DNA of 64,000 nucleotides from Lacticigenium naphthae DSM 19658 (GTDB taxonomy: Bacteria > Bacillota > Bacilli > Lactobacillales > Carnobacteriaceae_A). The position numbers and the translations under genes are program-made. The notes beneath the pieces are model-generated. The model searched no databases, was not told the DNA's origin, and saw nothing but the letters and a program-made list of their open reading frames with translations. The stretch covers positions 124,001 through 188,000 of the forward strand of contig NZ_AUEG01000001.1 in NCBI RefSeq assembly GCF_000425865.1, given 5' to 3'. Numbering within the stretch: position 1 is the stretch's first letter; each line of letters opens with the position of its first letter. Shown here in pieces: positions 1 through 10,731 of this stretch.

Positions 1-769
1 CTTTAATAACGCGTCCACCTTTACCAGTTGCTTCGACAACTGAAATATCAACGTCTTTTTCACGCGCATATTGACGTACAGACGGCATAGATAACACCTG
101 TTTATTGGGATCTGAAGCTTTTACAACGCTTGAGTTAGCACTTTCACTTGCAGCATCCTCAGTCATTTTGCTTTCTGCTTGAGGTGAAGCAGGAGATTGT
201 ACATCTGCAGGAGCTGCAGTTGCAATATGCATTAATACGTCTCCTACATTGACCACTGTACCTTCTTCTTCAAGAATTTCCTTAACAGTTCCAGCTACAG
301 GAGAAGCGATTTCAGTAACTGATTTATCATTTTGGATTTCTGCTAAAGAATCTTCTTCTTCAACAGTGTCTCCTTCTGATACTAACCATTTTACAATTTC
401 ACCTTCTGCCATTCCTTCACCAACGTCAGGCATTTTAAATTCAAATAGAGATCCTTCTGAAGAAGTTTTTGCTGTTTCAGATTGAGGGCTCTCTTGAGTT
501 TGAGTTTCTTCAGTTTCAGATGAAGAATCTCCTTCTGCATCAATTTCTAAGATAGGATCACCTACATTAACTACGGTCCCAGCTTCTTCTAAAATTTTTC
601 TAATTGTTCCATCAACTGGGGAAGCAATTTCCGTAACAGATTTGTCGTTTTGAATTTCTGCAACAGAATCTCCTTCTGCAACAGTATCTCCTTCTGAAAT
701 TAACCAGCTGACGATTTCGCCTTCTGCCATTCCTTCGCCAACATCTGGCATTTTAAATGTATAAGCCAT
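1..769 (-). CDS. pdhC: Pyruvate dehydrogenase E2 (dihydrolipoamide acetyltransferase), N-terminal part, cut by window edge
   Basis: This subunit forms the core of the pyruvate dehydrogenase complex and carries acetyl groups on lipoyl-lysine to CoA. The visible 256 residues start [18 protein letters not shown] and hold two lipoyl domains in tandem, each with the modified lysine in the motif [11 protein letters not shown], separated by a Glu/Ser/Thr-rich linker. An Ala/Pro/Ser-rich hinge follows, then the start of the E1/E3-binding domain ([15 protein letters not shown]). The catalytic acetyltransferase domain lies outside the window. It lies 114 bp downstream of pdhB on the same strand, the usual E1alpha-E1beta-E2 order. 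Two lipoyl domains is common in lactic acid bacteria. Confidence 0.96.
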   Translation of the reverse strand, partial: MAYTFKMPDVGEGMAEGEIVSWLISEGDTVAEGDSVAEIQNDKSVTEIASPVDGTIRKILEEAGTVVNVGDPILEIDAEGDSSSETEETQTQESPQSETAKTSSEGSLFEFKMPDVGEGMAEGEIVKWLVSEGDTVEEEDSLAEIQNDKSVTEIASPVAGTVKEILEEEGTVVNVGDVLMHIATAAPADVQSPASPQAESKMTEDAASESANSSVVKASDPNKQVLSMPSVRQYAREKDVDISVVEATGKGGRVIK

Positions 770-828
770 ATTATAAGTCTCTTCCCTTCTTTGTCCTTTT
801 TAACTTACCTGAAAACTATGGAGAATAA

Positions 829-857
829 GCAAATGCAATTTTAACAATCGCATTTGC
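829..857 (-). other. Hairpin between pdhB and pdhC
   Basis: Read on the minus strand, GCAAATGCGAT and ATTGCATTTGC form an 11-bp stem (one G-U pair) around a 7-nt loop. It lies in the 114-bp gap between the E1beta stop and the E2 start. No run of U follows, so a simple terminator is unlikely. An mRNA processing or stability element is a possible role, by inference only. Confidence 0.5.
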
Positions 858-883
858 CATTTTTAGACCTTTACTATTTTCTA

Positions 884-1861
884 TTAAAAGTTATAAGCTT
901 CTTTTACTTTACCAATGATATCTTTAGCATTTGGTAACCAGTCATTTTCAACTGTTCCAAATGGATACACTGTATCAGGAGCTGCTACGAAACCAATAGG
1001 AGCTTTTAATGATAAGATTGCACGTTGTGAAATCTCAGAAATGACCGTTGCACCGACACCAGCTTGGCGTTGTGCTTCTTGAACCATTACTGCTCTGCCT
1101 GTTTTTTCTACAGAATTTATGATCGTTTCAATATCTAACGGTGAAACAGTTCTCAAATCGATCACTTCTGCTGAAATGTTTTCTGCTTCTAATTGTTCAG
1201 CTGCTTTAAGAGCTTCGCGAACCATGTATCCGTAAGTCACAATAGTTACATCTTTACCTTCGCGAGCAATTGCTGCCTTACCTAAAGGAATTGTATACTG
1301 TTCTTCTGGTACTTCGTCACGGAACGAGCGATACAGTTTCATATGCTCTAAAAATACAACAGGATCTTCATCACGAATAGCGGATGTCAATAGTCCTTTA
1401 GCATCGTACGGATTGGATGGAATCACGACTTTCAAACCAGGTGATTGAGCCATTAATCCTTCTAAATTATCTGCGTGCATTTCCGGAGTGTGTACTCCTC
1501 CACCAAACGGTGAACGAACTACAACTGGTAAGTTTACTTTTCCACCCATACGGTAGCGTGTACGTGCCATTTGTCCAACAATTGAATCCATTACTTCAAA
1601 TACAAATCCGAAGAATTGAATTTCTGCAATTGGACGGAATCCTTGCATAGCTAATCCGAACGCCATACCACCAATACCAGATTCAGCAAGTGGAGTATCA
1701 TTGACGCGATCTTCACCATATTTATCAAAAAGTCCTTGAGTTGCACGGAAAACTCCGCCATTTTTACCAACGTCTTCACCAAATATCATCACTTTTTCAT
1801 CTTTAGCCATTTCTTGATCTAAAGCTTCTGTGATAGCTTGTATCATTGTGAGATTCGCCAT
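884..1861 (-). CDS. pdhB: Pyruvate dehydrogenase E1 component, beta subunit
   Basis: With PdhA this forms the thiamine-diphosphate-dependent E1 enzyme that decarboxylates pyruvate and reductively acetylates the lipoyl group of E2. The 325 residues match the usual E1beta length. The N-terminus ([18 protein letters not shown]), the [15 protein letters not shown] segment, the [18 protein letters not shown] segment of the pyrimidine-binding domain and the C-terminal [14 protein letters not shown] region are typical. The start is 2 bp from the pdhA stop, so the two E1 subunits are translationally linked. Confidence 0.97.
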   Translation of the reverse strand: MANLTMIQAITEALDQEMAKDEKVMIFGEDVGKNGGVFRATQGLFDKYGEDRVNDTPLAESGIGGMAFGLAMQGFRPIAEIQFFGFVFEVMDSIVGQMARTRYRMGGKVNLPVVVRSPFGGGVHTPEMHADNLEGLMAQSPGLKVVIPSNPYDAKGLLTSAIRDEDPVVFLEHMKLYRSFRDEVPEEQYTIPLGKAAIAREGKDVTIVTYGYMVREALKAAEQLEAENISAEVIDLRTVSPLDIETIINSVEKTGRAVMVQEAQRQAGVGATVISEISQRAILSLKAPIGFVAAPDTVYPFGTVENDWLPNAKDIIGKVKEAYNF

Positions 1862-1863
1862 GA

Positions 1864-3329
<1,466 letters not shown>

Positions 3330-4676
3330 TTAATTTTTCCCTTCTAAAATCATTGCGTCAGCAACTTTAATAAATCCAGCTACATTTGCGCCATAAACTA
3401 AATTGCCTGCTTCCCCATAGGTTTTAGCTGCATTTGATGTTTGTTCATAAATACTATGCATCACTTGTTTTAATTTAGTATCCACTTCACTTTTCGTCCA
3501 CTGTGTTCGTTGACTATTTTGACTCATTTCAAAAGCAGAAACTGTTACACCTCCGGCGTTTGCTGCTTTTGCAGGCGAAACACTGACTTTTTTTTCTTGA
3601 AAATGAGTTAAAGCTTCTTTTGTTAACGGCATATTTGCCCCTTCACCAACATATTTGACCCCATTAGTCAGCATTATCTTCGCTTTTTCTTTATTTATTT
3701 CGTTTTGGGTAGCACATGGTAGGGCTATCTCGTAATTCTCTTGTAGATTCCAGACACTACCTTTTACGTATCGAACGTCTGAATGAAACTTGCAATATTC
3801 TTCCAGGGAATGATTTGAATCTTCTTTTATATTTTTGATCGTGTTCAAATCGATACCCTTTTCTGTATATAGAAACCCTTTCGAATCGGAGCAGGCGATT
3901 ACATGGGCTCCTTTTTCTATTGCCTTTTCCATAGCATATATAGCAACATTTCCTGCTCCGGATACAACAATCCGCTTATTGTCGAGTGATTGTTGATTAT
4001 CCTCTAATAATTTCTCCATGAAATAAACTAGGCCATATCCCGTCGCTTCTTTTCTACCTAAACTTCCACCAAGAGCAATAGGTTTTCCAGTAATCGTACC
4101 AGGATCATTTCCGTTTATCTTTTTATATGCACCATATAAATAACCGATTTCTTTTTCTCCTACTCCAATATCACCAGCCGGGATATCTTTTGAAGAACCA
4201 ATATATTTCTGCAACTCTATCATATAGCTTTCGCAGAATCGTAATATTTCTCCATCTGATTTTCCTTTAGGATCAAAATCACTTCCCCCTTTTCCGCCTC
4301 CTAGTGGCAAGCCTGTTAAAGCATTTTTGAGTATTTGTTCAAATCCGAGAAACTTGATAACACTTTCATTTACACTTGGATGAAATCTCAAACCGCCTTT
4401 ATAAGGTCCTATAACCGAATTGAATTGGACGCGATATCCTCTATTAACATGAATAAATCCTGTATCATCTTTCCAGGTAACTTTAAAACTGATCATTCTA
4501 TCGGGTTCGCTCAAACGCTCTAAAATGTTTTCTTTTATATAATGAGGATTTTTGTCTAAGACATTTTCCAAAGAATAAAATAATTCCTCTACCGCTTGGA
4601 GGAATTCATCCTGATTCGCGTGTTTTCTTTGGATTTGTTTCATTATTCTATTTATGTAGTCATTGGCTGCATTCAT
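3330..4676 (-). CDS. gdhA: NADP-specific glutamate dehydrogenase, hexameric type
   Basis: It interconverts 2-oxoglutarate plus ammonia and glutamate in the cytoplasm. The 448 residues match the hexameric bacterial family of about 445-450. Visible hallmarks are the glutamate-binding motif GPYKGGLRFHPSVN, the catalytic-lysine region LPLGGGKGGSDFDPKGKS, the PAGDIGVGEKEIGYLYG segment, and the Rossmann motif VVSGAGNVAIYAMEKAIEKG. The family usually prefers NADPH, and the biosynthetic direction is inferred from that. The gene stands alone and is divergent from def across 136 bp. Confidence 0.96.
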   Translation of the reverse strand: MNAANDYINRIMKQIQRKHANQDEFLQAVEELFYSLENVLDKNPHYIKENILERLSEPDRMISFKVTWKDDTGFIHVNRGYRVQFNSVIGPYKGGLRFHPSVNESVIKFLGFEQILKNALTGLPLGGGKGGSDFDPKGKSDGEILRFCESYMIELQKYIGSSKDIPAGDIGVGEKEIGYLYGAYKKINGNDPGTITGKPIALGGSLGRKEATGYGLVYFMEKLLEDNQQSLDNKRIVVSGAGNVAIYAMEKAIEKGAHVIACSDSKGFLYTEKGIDLNTIKNIKEDSNHSLEEYCKFHSDVRYVKGSVWNLQENYEIALPCATQNEINKEKAKIMLTNGVKYVGEGANMPLTKEALTHFQEKKVSVSPAKAANAGGVTVSAFEMSQNSQRTQWTKSEVDTKLKQVMHSIYEQTSNAAKTYGEAGNLVYGANVAGFIKVADAMILEGKN

Positions 4677-4812
4677 TGTTTGTCTCCTTAGTTTGGAATG
4701 ATGATACTACACTAGTATCTCAAAACTTCTTATCTATCACAAGATGCAAAAACCGATAAAAAATGCTATACTATAAAAATAAAGGTAAGAATATTTCAAG
4801 GAGTGACAAGTA

Positions 4813-5373
4813 ATGCTAACAATGAAAGATATCATACGAGAAGGACATCCGACTCTACGAAAAGTATCAGAAAAAATAGAACGTCCCCTCTCAGAAGAAA
4901 TAATTAGTTTAGGACAAGAAATGATTCAGTTTTTACAAAATAGTCAAACTCCAGAATTAGAAGAAAAATACGATTTAAGACCTGGTGTAGGCTTAGCAGC
5001 TCCCCAATTGAATATCCTGAAACGTATCATAGCAGTACACATCCCATCCATCGAGGAAGATGGCGAACCAGAACTAAGTGCAGTAATGATTAATCCAAAA
5101 ATTATTTCTCATTCTGTCAAACAATCTTGTTTGGGTGATGGAGAAGGCTGTTTGTCTGTAGATAGAGAAGTCCCTGGATACGTTCCAAGGGCAAGCAAAG
5201 TAACTATCTCGTATATAGATTTAAAAGGAAACGACCAAAAGATAAGATTACGTGACTATCCTGCAATAGTCGTTCAACATGAGATCGATCATTTAAATGG
5301 AGTTATGTTCTATGATCGAATCAATGAAGATCACCCATTTGAAGTGGATGAAGATACGATTATCTTAGGATAA
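4813..5373 (+). CDS. def: Peptide deformylase
   Basis: It removes the formyl group from the initiator methionine of nascent proteins. The three metal-site motifs are present: GVGLAAPQ (about residue 58), EGCLSVD with the metal-binding Cys (about residue 112) and QHEIDHLNGVMFYDRI with the two metal-binding His (about residue 155). The 186 residues and the inserts fit the type II enzyme of Gram-positive bacteria. An AAGGAG site lies 10 bp before ATG. An extended -10 (TGCTATACT, 4764-4772) precedes it. It converges on rnjA at a shared terminator, as in the pdh-def-rnjA neighbourhood of Bacillus. Confidence 0.97.
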   Translation: MLTMKDIIREGHPTLRKVSEKIERPLSEEIISLGQEMIQFLQNSQTPELEEKYDLRPGVGLAAPQLNILKRIIAVHIPSIEEDGEPELSAVMINPKIISHSVKQSCLGDGEGCLSVDREVPGYVPRASKVTISYIDLKGNDQKIRLRDYPAIVVQHEIDHLNGVMFYDRINEDHPFEVDEDTIILG

Positions 5374-5380
5374 GATAAAT

Positions 5381-5427
5381 AAAAAAAGACACAGTTCATA
5401 TATAACAATGAACTGTGTCTTTTTTTG
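5381..5427. terminator. Bidirectional terminator between def and rnjA
   Basis: AAAAAGACACAGTTCAT and its complement form a long stem flanked by A7 and T7 tracts, so it can end both def (rightward) and rnjA (leftward). Confidence 0.92.
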
Positions 5428-5429
5428 CC

Positions 5430-7100
5430 TTAAACAGGCATAATAACGGGTAATATAATCGGTCTTCTTTCAGTTTCTTCATACAAGAGATTTTTTAATC
5501 CTTCAATCATTTCATTTCTCAATTTATATTCGTTCACTTGTTTATCTTTGAATACATTCTGAATGCTATGATAAGCTACTTTTTGAGCTTTTTGTATCAA
5601 CTCTTCAGATTCTCGCATATAAATAAACCCACGAGAAATAATATCTGGCCCTGCTAAAACAATTTGATTTTCCATGTCTATTGTTGCAACAACAACCACT
5701 AAACCATTATCTGAAAGGATTTTACGGTCTTTCAACACAATATTGCCTATGTCTCCAACACCTTTTCCATCAACATAAACATCCCCAGCCTCAAATGACC
5801 CAGCATAACGAGCGGAATCTGCAGTGAACGCGATAACATCCCCATTATCTTGAATGAAGCAGTTTTCTTTAGGGACTCCCGTTTGTTGTGCTAAATCTGC
5901 ATGAATTCTTTGCATACGGTGTTCGCCATGTATTGGCATAAAGTATTTAGGTTTCATGAGTCGAAGCATTAATTTTTGCTCTTCCTGACCACCATGACCA
6001 GAAGTGTGAACATTATTCAATTTCCCGTGGACAATGTTTGCTCCTGCCTCTAATAGTTGGTTGATTACACGATTTACACTGACAGTGTTTCCTGGAATTG
6101 GAGAACTAGAAAAGATGACTGTATCATTCGGCTGAATAGAAATTTGTCTATGCGTTCCATTGGCTATACGGCTTAAAGCTGCCATCGGTTCACCTTGAGA
6201 CCCCGTACAAAGAATCATCGCTTGGTTAGCGGGAAGTTTATTTAACTCATTGGGATGAACAAACGTATCTTCATTTGCTTTTATATACCCTAATTCTTGA
6301 CCCGTTTCTACTGAAGTAACCATACTTCGTCCAAATACAGCAATTTTTCTACCAGTTTTTATTGCTCCTTCTACTGCCTGTTGCACGCGGGAAATATTCG
6401 AAGCAAATGTAGCGAAAATGATTCGTCCTTCAACTTTCTGAAGTTGATTTAAAATCGATTCCCCAACAACTTTTTCAGATTTAGAAAATCCTGGTATTTC
6501 TGCATTTGTGCTATCAGATAAGAGAGCTAGTACTCCTTCCTCTCCGATTCTAGCCATTTTATGCAAATTAGCTGGTTCCCCAACAGGTGTAAAGTCGAAT
6601 TTAAAATCGCCTGTGTGTACAATGTTACCCGAGGGTGTTTTTACTACGATTCCAAAAGCTTCCGGTACACTGTGTGTTGTGCGGTAAAAACTAACTGTTG
6701 TTTTTCTAAACTTCACCACAGTATCCTCTGTAATTTCATGTAATTCGGTCGTACGCAATAAATTGTGTTCAGTTAATTTGTTTTTTATGAGTGCCATTGC
6801 AAGGGCATTAGTATAAATAGGCACATTGATTTCTTTTAGTAAAAACGGAATGCCCCCCATATGATCTTCATGTCCATGTGTGACAAATAAAGCTTTGATC
6901 TTGTGCTTATTTTCTATTAAATAACTATAATCAGGAATAACATAATCGATTCCCAATAAGTCGTCTTCAGGAAATTTGATCCCCGCATCAATTAAAATAA
7001 TTTCATCTTGAAATTGAATACCATAAGTGTTCTTTCCTATTTCATTTAACCCGCCTACAGCAAATACTGCTGTTTCATTGTTTTTTACATTCGGTTTCAT
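5430..7100 (-). CDS. rnjA: Ribonuclease J1
   Basis: This metallo-beta-lactamase and beta-CASP exo/endoribonuclease processes and decays RNA in Firmicutes. The 556 residues equal the family length. The zinc motif [10 protein letters not shown] (about residue 75), [13 protein letters not shown], the [18 protein letters not shown] segment, [19 protein letters not shown] and the C-terminal MPIHGEHRM and [10 protein letters not shown] motifs are intact. From remembered sequence it looks closer to Bacillus J1 than to J2, and its place between def and a YkrA-like gene agrees. The small RNA polymerase subunit gene rpoY, just upstream in Bacillus, is absent from the 204 bp before this start. Confidence 0.95.
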   Translation of the reverse strand: MKPNVKNNETAVFAVGGLNEIGKNTYGIQFQDEIILIDAGIKFPEDDLLGIDYVIPDYSYLIENKHKIKALFVTHGHEDHMGGIPFLLKEINVPIYTNALAMALIKNKLTEHNLLRTTELHEITEDTVVKFRKTTVSFYRTTHSVPEAFGIVVKTPSGNIVHTGDFKFDFTPVGEPANLHKMARIGEEGVLALLSDSTNAEIPGFSKSEKVVGESILNQLQKVEGRIIFATFASNISRVQQAVEGAIKTGRKIAVFGRSMVTSVETGQELGYIKANEDTFVHPNELNKLPANQAMILCTGSQGEPMAALSRIANGTHRQISIQPNDTVIFSSSPIPGNTVSVNRVINQLLEAGANIVHGKLNNVHTSGHGGQEEQKLMLRLMKPKYFMPIHGEHRMQRIHADLAQQTGVPKENCFIQDNGDVIAFTADSARYAGSFEAGDVYVDGKGVGDIGNIVLKDRKILSDNGLVVVVATIDMENQIVLAGPDIISRGFIYMRESEELIQKAQKVAYHSIQNVFKDKQVNEYKLRNEMIEGLKNLLYEETERRPIILPVIMPV

Positions 7101-7249
7101 TTTATATCTCCTTTAAATTTTCGTTGTTCTTTTTTATTTTAATAAATAAACATGATCCGCTCGTATGATTGTTTTTCAACAGTTACCCTCATTCTATCAT
7201 AGTCGAGATGGGAAGTATAGAATCGCATCTCAAACTATTTATTTTTAAC

Positions 7250-7278
7250 TTGCTTTTAACTATTAAATTAGCTAAACT
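7250..7278 (+). promoter_or_regulatory. Probable sigma-A promoter of the HAD phosphatase gene
   Basis: TTGCTT, a 17-bp spacer and TAAACT lie 26 bp before the start codon at 7305. A GAGGGAG ribosome site follows. Confidence 0.45.
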
Positions 7279-7304
7279 TGGTGAGAGAATAGAGGGAGAT
7301 TTAC

Positions 7305-8084
7305 ATGGAAAAAAAGTTTGTCTGTTTTGATATTGACGGGACCTTATTAGACGAAAACAAAATGATTTTGACTAGCACAAAAGAAGCTATTCATAAATTG
7401 CAGAACGAAGGACATACTATAGCTATCGCCACAGGAAGAAATGCTTACATGATCCAAGATATTCTTGCTGAAGTAAATGTTGACAATTACATTGTATGTA
7501 ACGGTGCAGCTGGCTATTTAGGTAATAAATTGAGTTACTTTGACGGCTTAGATAAAGAAGGATTTGCTGATCTGTTGAAAGAAACAGATAAAAATAATCA
7601 CTCTGTTATTTATCAAACAGCATTTGAACTCAGAAGACGAACAGAAAACATTAACATGAATATGGTAAATGCTATGCAATCTGTAGACTTTTCCGTTCCT
7701 GAACAAGACTTCAATTTTAATCAGAAGAATGATTTAACACAGGCGCTCATCTTTTATTCTGAAGAAGAGAAAGATCACTATGAAAAAGGACAATTCCCAC
7801 AGTTTAGATTTGTTCGCTGGCATGAAAGTGGTGTGGATATTCTTCCGATAAATGGCTCGAAATTCAATACGATCAATGCTTTAGCAATAAAACTAGGCTT
7901 TTCAATGAGTAATGTAATAGCATTTGGGGATGGAATGAACGATATAGAAATGATCAGTGATGTAGGAACTGGTGTTGCTATGGGAAATGCTGTAGACGAA
8001 GTCAAACAAAAAGCTGATTATATCACTGAATCCCATAATAATCATGGAATTGCACTTGCATTAAAGCACTTAAAACTGATATAA
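7305..8084 (+). CDS. Cof-type HAD-family phosphatase (YkrA-like)
   Basis: This is a cytoplasmic haloacid-dehalogenase hydrolase of the Cof/IIB subfamily, probably acting on small phosphorylated metabolites; the substrate cannot be read from sequence. The 259 residues carry motif I FDIDGTLLDE (catalytic Asp pair near residue 9), motif II AIATGRN and the metal-binding motif IV IAFGDGMNDIEMI near the C-terminus, with the capped middle region of type C2. Position beside rnjA and def matches Bacillus ykrA. Its stop codon overlaps the -10 box of the tRNA-Ala promoter. Confidence 0.88.
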   Translation: MEKKFVCFDIDGTLLDENKMILTSTKEAIHKLQNEGHTIAIATGRNAYMIQDILAEVNVDNYIVCNGAAGYLGNKLSYFDGLDKEGFADLLKETDKNNHSVIYQTAFELRRRTENINMNMVNAMQSVDFSVPEQDFNFNQKNDLTQALIFYSEEEKDHYEKGQFPQFRFVRWHESGVDILPINGSKFNTINALAIKLGFSMSNVIAFGDGMNDIEMISDVGTGVAMGNAVDEVKQKADYITESHNNHGIALALKHLKLI

Positions 8085-8085
8085 T
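8056..8085 (+). promoter_or_regulatory. Probable promoter of tRNA-Ala
   Basis: TTGCAT, an 18-bp spacer and a perfect TATAAT box. The -10 overlaps the TAA stop of the preceding gene. The expected start is about 19 nt before the tRNA. Confidence 0.6.
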
Positions 8086-8110
8086 CTTATTAGATTATTT
8101 CAGCTTTTTT

Positions 8111-8183
8111 GGGGGTATAGCTCAGCTGGGAGAGCGCTACGCTGGCAGCGTAGAGGTCAGGAGTTCGATCCTCCTTACTTCCA
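8111..8183 (+). tRNA. tRNA-Ala, anticodon GGC
   Basis: A 73-nt cloverleaf can be folded by hand: acceptor GGGGGTA/TACTTCC, D-arm GCTCAGCTGGGAGAGC, anticodon stem CTACG/CGTAG with loop CTGGCAG (anticodon GGC, reading GCC and GCU), and T-arm AGGAG/CTCCT with TTCGATC. The third acceptor pair is G3-U70, the alanine identity element. CCA is not encoded. Confidence 0.96.
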
Positions 8184-8287
8184 TATATTCACTACGAATA
8201 CACTTCGTTCAATAATGAAAAAAAGACTAAGTCATAGTAGAAACTCGTTGGCCAATCTGTCTTTACGTTAATCGAAAATATTAAACC

Positions 8288-8322
8288 AAAAAAAGGACTA
8301 CATTAATTGTAGTCCTTTTTTT
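8288..8322. terminator. Terminator between tRNA-Ala and the M28 peptidase gene
   Basis: GGACTACA...TGTAGTCC stem flanked by A and T tracts on both sides. It can serve the rightward tRNA and the leftward peptidase gene. The stretch 8184-8491 holds nothing else that I recognise apart from a weaker AAAGAC...GTCTTT pair at 8219-8265. Confidence 0.8.
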
Positions 8323-8491
8323 GTAATTATATAGCTGGTTTGTGAGTCACTTTCTTTCTTTTATCCTTCTCTAAGCTAACTAATTACAAAACTCACCTCA
8401 CAACAGGTACTGATTCAGTTAACTTAAAAATTCGGATCAATTCAACCTTTTTTGTTTTTGTAAATTTTATATAATTCTGCAAATCTGACTG

Positions 8492-9922
8492 CTACTCATT
8501 TATCATTTCTTCTGCTGCATTCAACTTCTGAACATTACTTGCTGCTACCAGTTCTTTTTGTTCGTCTGTTAATGCGTCAAATGCTTCTCTCGCTTCTTTC
8601 ACTTTGGAAATATACTGTTTTGAGATATTTTTTTCAGAAGATTTGAATCTTATGACCAATTTATCTACTTCCACTGCTGCTTCTTTATCTTCTTCATTTT
8701 TAATATTTTCTTCTGCTGTATTTAGCTTCTCTACATTACTTGTTGTTACGAATTCTTTTTGTGCATCTGTTAACGCATCATATGCTTCTCTTGCTTTCCT
8801 TACTTTAGAAATATATCCGTTTGAGATATTTGTTTCTGAAGATTTGAATTTTGATATCAATTGCTCTACTTCTACTGCTGCCGCTTTGTACTCATCTGTT
8901 GCTATTTCTATCATCAATTTCTCTAAAACTCTTACATTGGTATTTAGTCTCTCCATAATTCTTCCAGGATAATTCAGTTCAATATATTCTAAAGTATCGT
9001 TTCCCGAATGCATTATTGGTCCTTCTTCGGTCTCTATATATCCATCCAAGTAGTTTCCAGCTTCATCTTGAATCAACCAGTTAGTCGATTCAAAATAAGC
9101 TACTGGTATGTTTTTTTCGTTGAAAGGAGCATGATCACTCCAGTCTCCAGTTTCTCCCCACTTATGATCAGGATGTAATCCAGTTTGAGTAATAAGATCC
9201 AAACCTAGTTCTTCAGAGATGTTCAACGCTTGATCTCTTACCCAACCTTGTCCATTACTTCCCCCATAGACGTAGGCGTAATCACCGGCTAATATCGTGT
9301 CCAGATTTATCATAGCTATTGTATTTTCTATTTCATCCTCTGACATCGTTTCCACATAAGCATTTGATCCCTCTAAACCAACTTCCTCAGATCCAAATCC
9401 TACGAATATTATAGTGTGATCTGTTTTTACATTTTTTAATTTTTCAGCAACTTCTAACATTGCCCCTACTCCAGATGCATTATCAGAAGCTCCCTCGCTA
9501 CCGCCTGATGTTACTTGGTCGTAATGTGCACCGAGAATAACTTGTTTTCCAGATTTACCTCTTTTTATAGCAACTACGTTTTGAGAATTAACAGTCTCTC
9601 CCTTATTACTTCCTCTTTTACTGATAAACGAAAAGTTTTCTAAGGCGGTTTCATATTTATTGCTTTCAAATTCACCTTTTATATAATTGGCTGCTTCCTT
9701 TTCAAATTCTGAACCCGCTACTCTAGCTCCACCAAGTCCTTTAGAGAGATGGTTAATATGTTCATATGCCAGTCCACCGTATTCACTTGAATTGATCACA
9801 ACAGCGTTCTCTGCGCTCTCGGCCAGTACCACCTCTTGTGATGTCGGCGTAAACAAGGACAACCCCATTACAGAAGCGATTAAAACTGGATACCATTTTT
9901 TGTTTGTATTACTCTTGTACAT
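8492..9922 (-). CDS. Secreted M28-family zinc aminopeptidase with two C-terminal repeats
   Basis: This is an exported zinc aminopeptidase, probably releasing N-terminal residues from peptides outside the cell. Residues 1-35 form a signal peptide (KKWYPVLIASVMGLSLF core, cleavage near VVLAES). The catalytic domain shows M28 metal ligands in order: LGAHYDQVTSGG (His), GASDNASGVGA (Asp), GFGSEEVGLEGS (Glu pair), AMINLDTI (Asp) and WSDHAPFNEKNIP (His), with little room for a PA insert. Residues 346-412 and 413-476 are a direct repeat of about 60 helical residues (AVEVDKL...FKSSEKNIS...YISKVKEAREAFDALT). No LPXTG or lipobox is seen. The gene stands alone with long flanks. Substrate is unknown. Confidence 0.9.
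   Translation of the reverse strand: MYKSNTNKKWYPVLIASVMGLSLFTPTSQEVVLAESAENAVVINSSEYGGLAYEHINHLSKGLGGARVAGSEFEKEAANYIKGEFESNKYETALENFSFISKRGSNKGETVNSQNVVAIKRGKSGKQVILGAHYDQVTSGGSEGASDNASGVGAMLEVAEKLKNVKTDHTIIFVGFGSEEVGLEGSNAYVETMSEDEIENTIAMINLDTILAGDYAYVYGGSNGQGWVRDQALNISEELGLDLITQTGLHPDHKWGETGDWSDHAPFNEKNIPVAYFESTNWLIQDEAGNYLDGYIETEEGPIMHSGNDTLEYIELNYPGRIMERLNTNVRVLEKLMIEIATDEYKAAAVEVEQLISKFKSSETNISNGYISKVRKAREAYDALTDAQKEFVTTSNVEKLNTAEENIKNEEDKEAAVEVDKLVIRFKSSEKNISKQYISKVKEAREAFDALTDEQKELVAASNVQKLNAAEEMINE
8495..8887 (-). repeat. Two tandem coding repeats at the C-terminus of the M28 peptidase
   Basis: Repeat 1 (8687-8887) and repeat 2 (8495-8686) encode 67 and 64 residues that align without gaps over about 60 positions. 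Both contain FKSSE.NIS, YISKV, AREA.DALTD.QKE and KLN.AEE. The composition suggests helical FIVAR-like modules that often bind or space surface proteins; that assignment is inference. Confidence 0.85.
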
Positions 9923-10096
9923 ATGAATCCTCCTTTAAATATTATATTTATATTAGTTTTCAATTACGACATTCTTTCTCCACTCCAAGGGATAATTAAC
10001 TCATTTCATGTATCTTCCGTTCGCTTATGCGGTTTTTCTTTTTCTCACCTCTTTACTTTTTTCAATATTTGACTGTAAGTGAATTTCCTCTTTTTA

Positions 10097-10110
10097 AAAA
10101 AGCGCTTACA
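10097..10110 (-). promoter_or_regulatory. Candidate cre site (CcpA operator) upstream of the M28 peptidase
   Basis: TGTAAGCGCTTTTT on the minus strand agrees with the catabolite-response consensus TGWNANCGNTNWCA except at the last two positions. It lies about 175 bp before the peptidase start, which would suit catabolite control of peptide use. Placement relative to a promoter is unknown. Confidence 0.4.
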
Positions 10111-10564
10111 TATCTCGTCTAAAAAAAAGTCTTGTTCAGCAATAACGACATTACGTCCAACCAAATTTCATATTAACATGCCCGTTTAGACTATTCAATA
10201 GTCCAATTAAAATATTACCAGCAAAAAAAGGTCTGTTTTGGTTTTAATTGTCCGCATACTATTCTTTATTTCGTATAAAGATAATCTTATCTTTCTATTT
10301 ATTCTACTTATCATAAAAGAGTGCTATTCTATTTTTTTCGAAATCATTCACTAAATAAATACAAATTGTTATTCTTTATACTCACTTCGAGTCTCACCAC
10401 GGCAACCGTATCTACTATACGCGGTTTAGCTTTTAAATGACCACGTTCCTGTCGAATTGCTTTTTTTTGATAACTTTTTCAAGATATAATTTGTATAATA
10501 AGAAATGGCCATTGTGTAGAAAGCTCAGATAGAAAATCCATCGTTAAAGGAATGGAAATAGAGA

Positions 10565-10675
10565 ATGCAATTGAAGACGATACATACTGAGGCCCGTCTG
10601 CAGAGTACAAGTACACACAATATTTGTGGTGAAATTAAAGTTGATCCAGACATTTTTCAATGGAAAACAATTTAA
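10565..10675 (+). CDS. Possible 36-residue ORF of unknown function
   Basis: The ORF starts MQLKTIHTEARLQ and ends DPDIFQWKTI. No family is recognised. It sits between a possible promoter (TGTATAAT at 10492-10499, weak -35) and a strong hairpin that starts 2 bp after its stop. The ribosome site is poor. It could be a small gene, a remnant of a longer one, or part of a non-coding transcript. Confidence 0.2.
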   Translation: MQLKTIHTEARLQSTSTHNICGEIKVDPDIFQWKTI

Positions 10676-10676
10676 A

Positions 10677-10731
10677 AAAGACAGAAGTACAGAATATGCA
10701 CTAAACGAACGATTCCGTATTTCTGTCTTTT
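10677..10731. terminator. Strong hairpin terminator downstream of liaR
   Basis: AAAAGACAGAAGTAC pairs with GTATTTCTGTCTTTT (one G-U), extended by GAAT/ATTC beyond one mismatch. T-rich sequence follows on both strands, so it may end liaFSR leftward and any short transcript rightward. Confidence 0.75.

Noticed and set aside
8604-8972. Rightward ORF with internal repeat near the M28 gene
   Set aside because: The repeat arises from the duplicated helical modules coded on the opposite strand.
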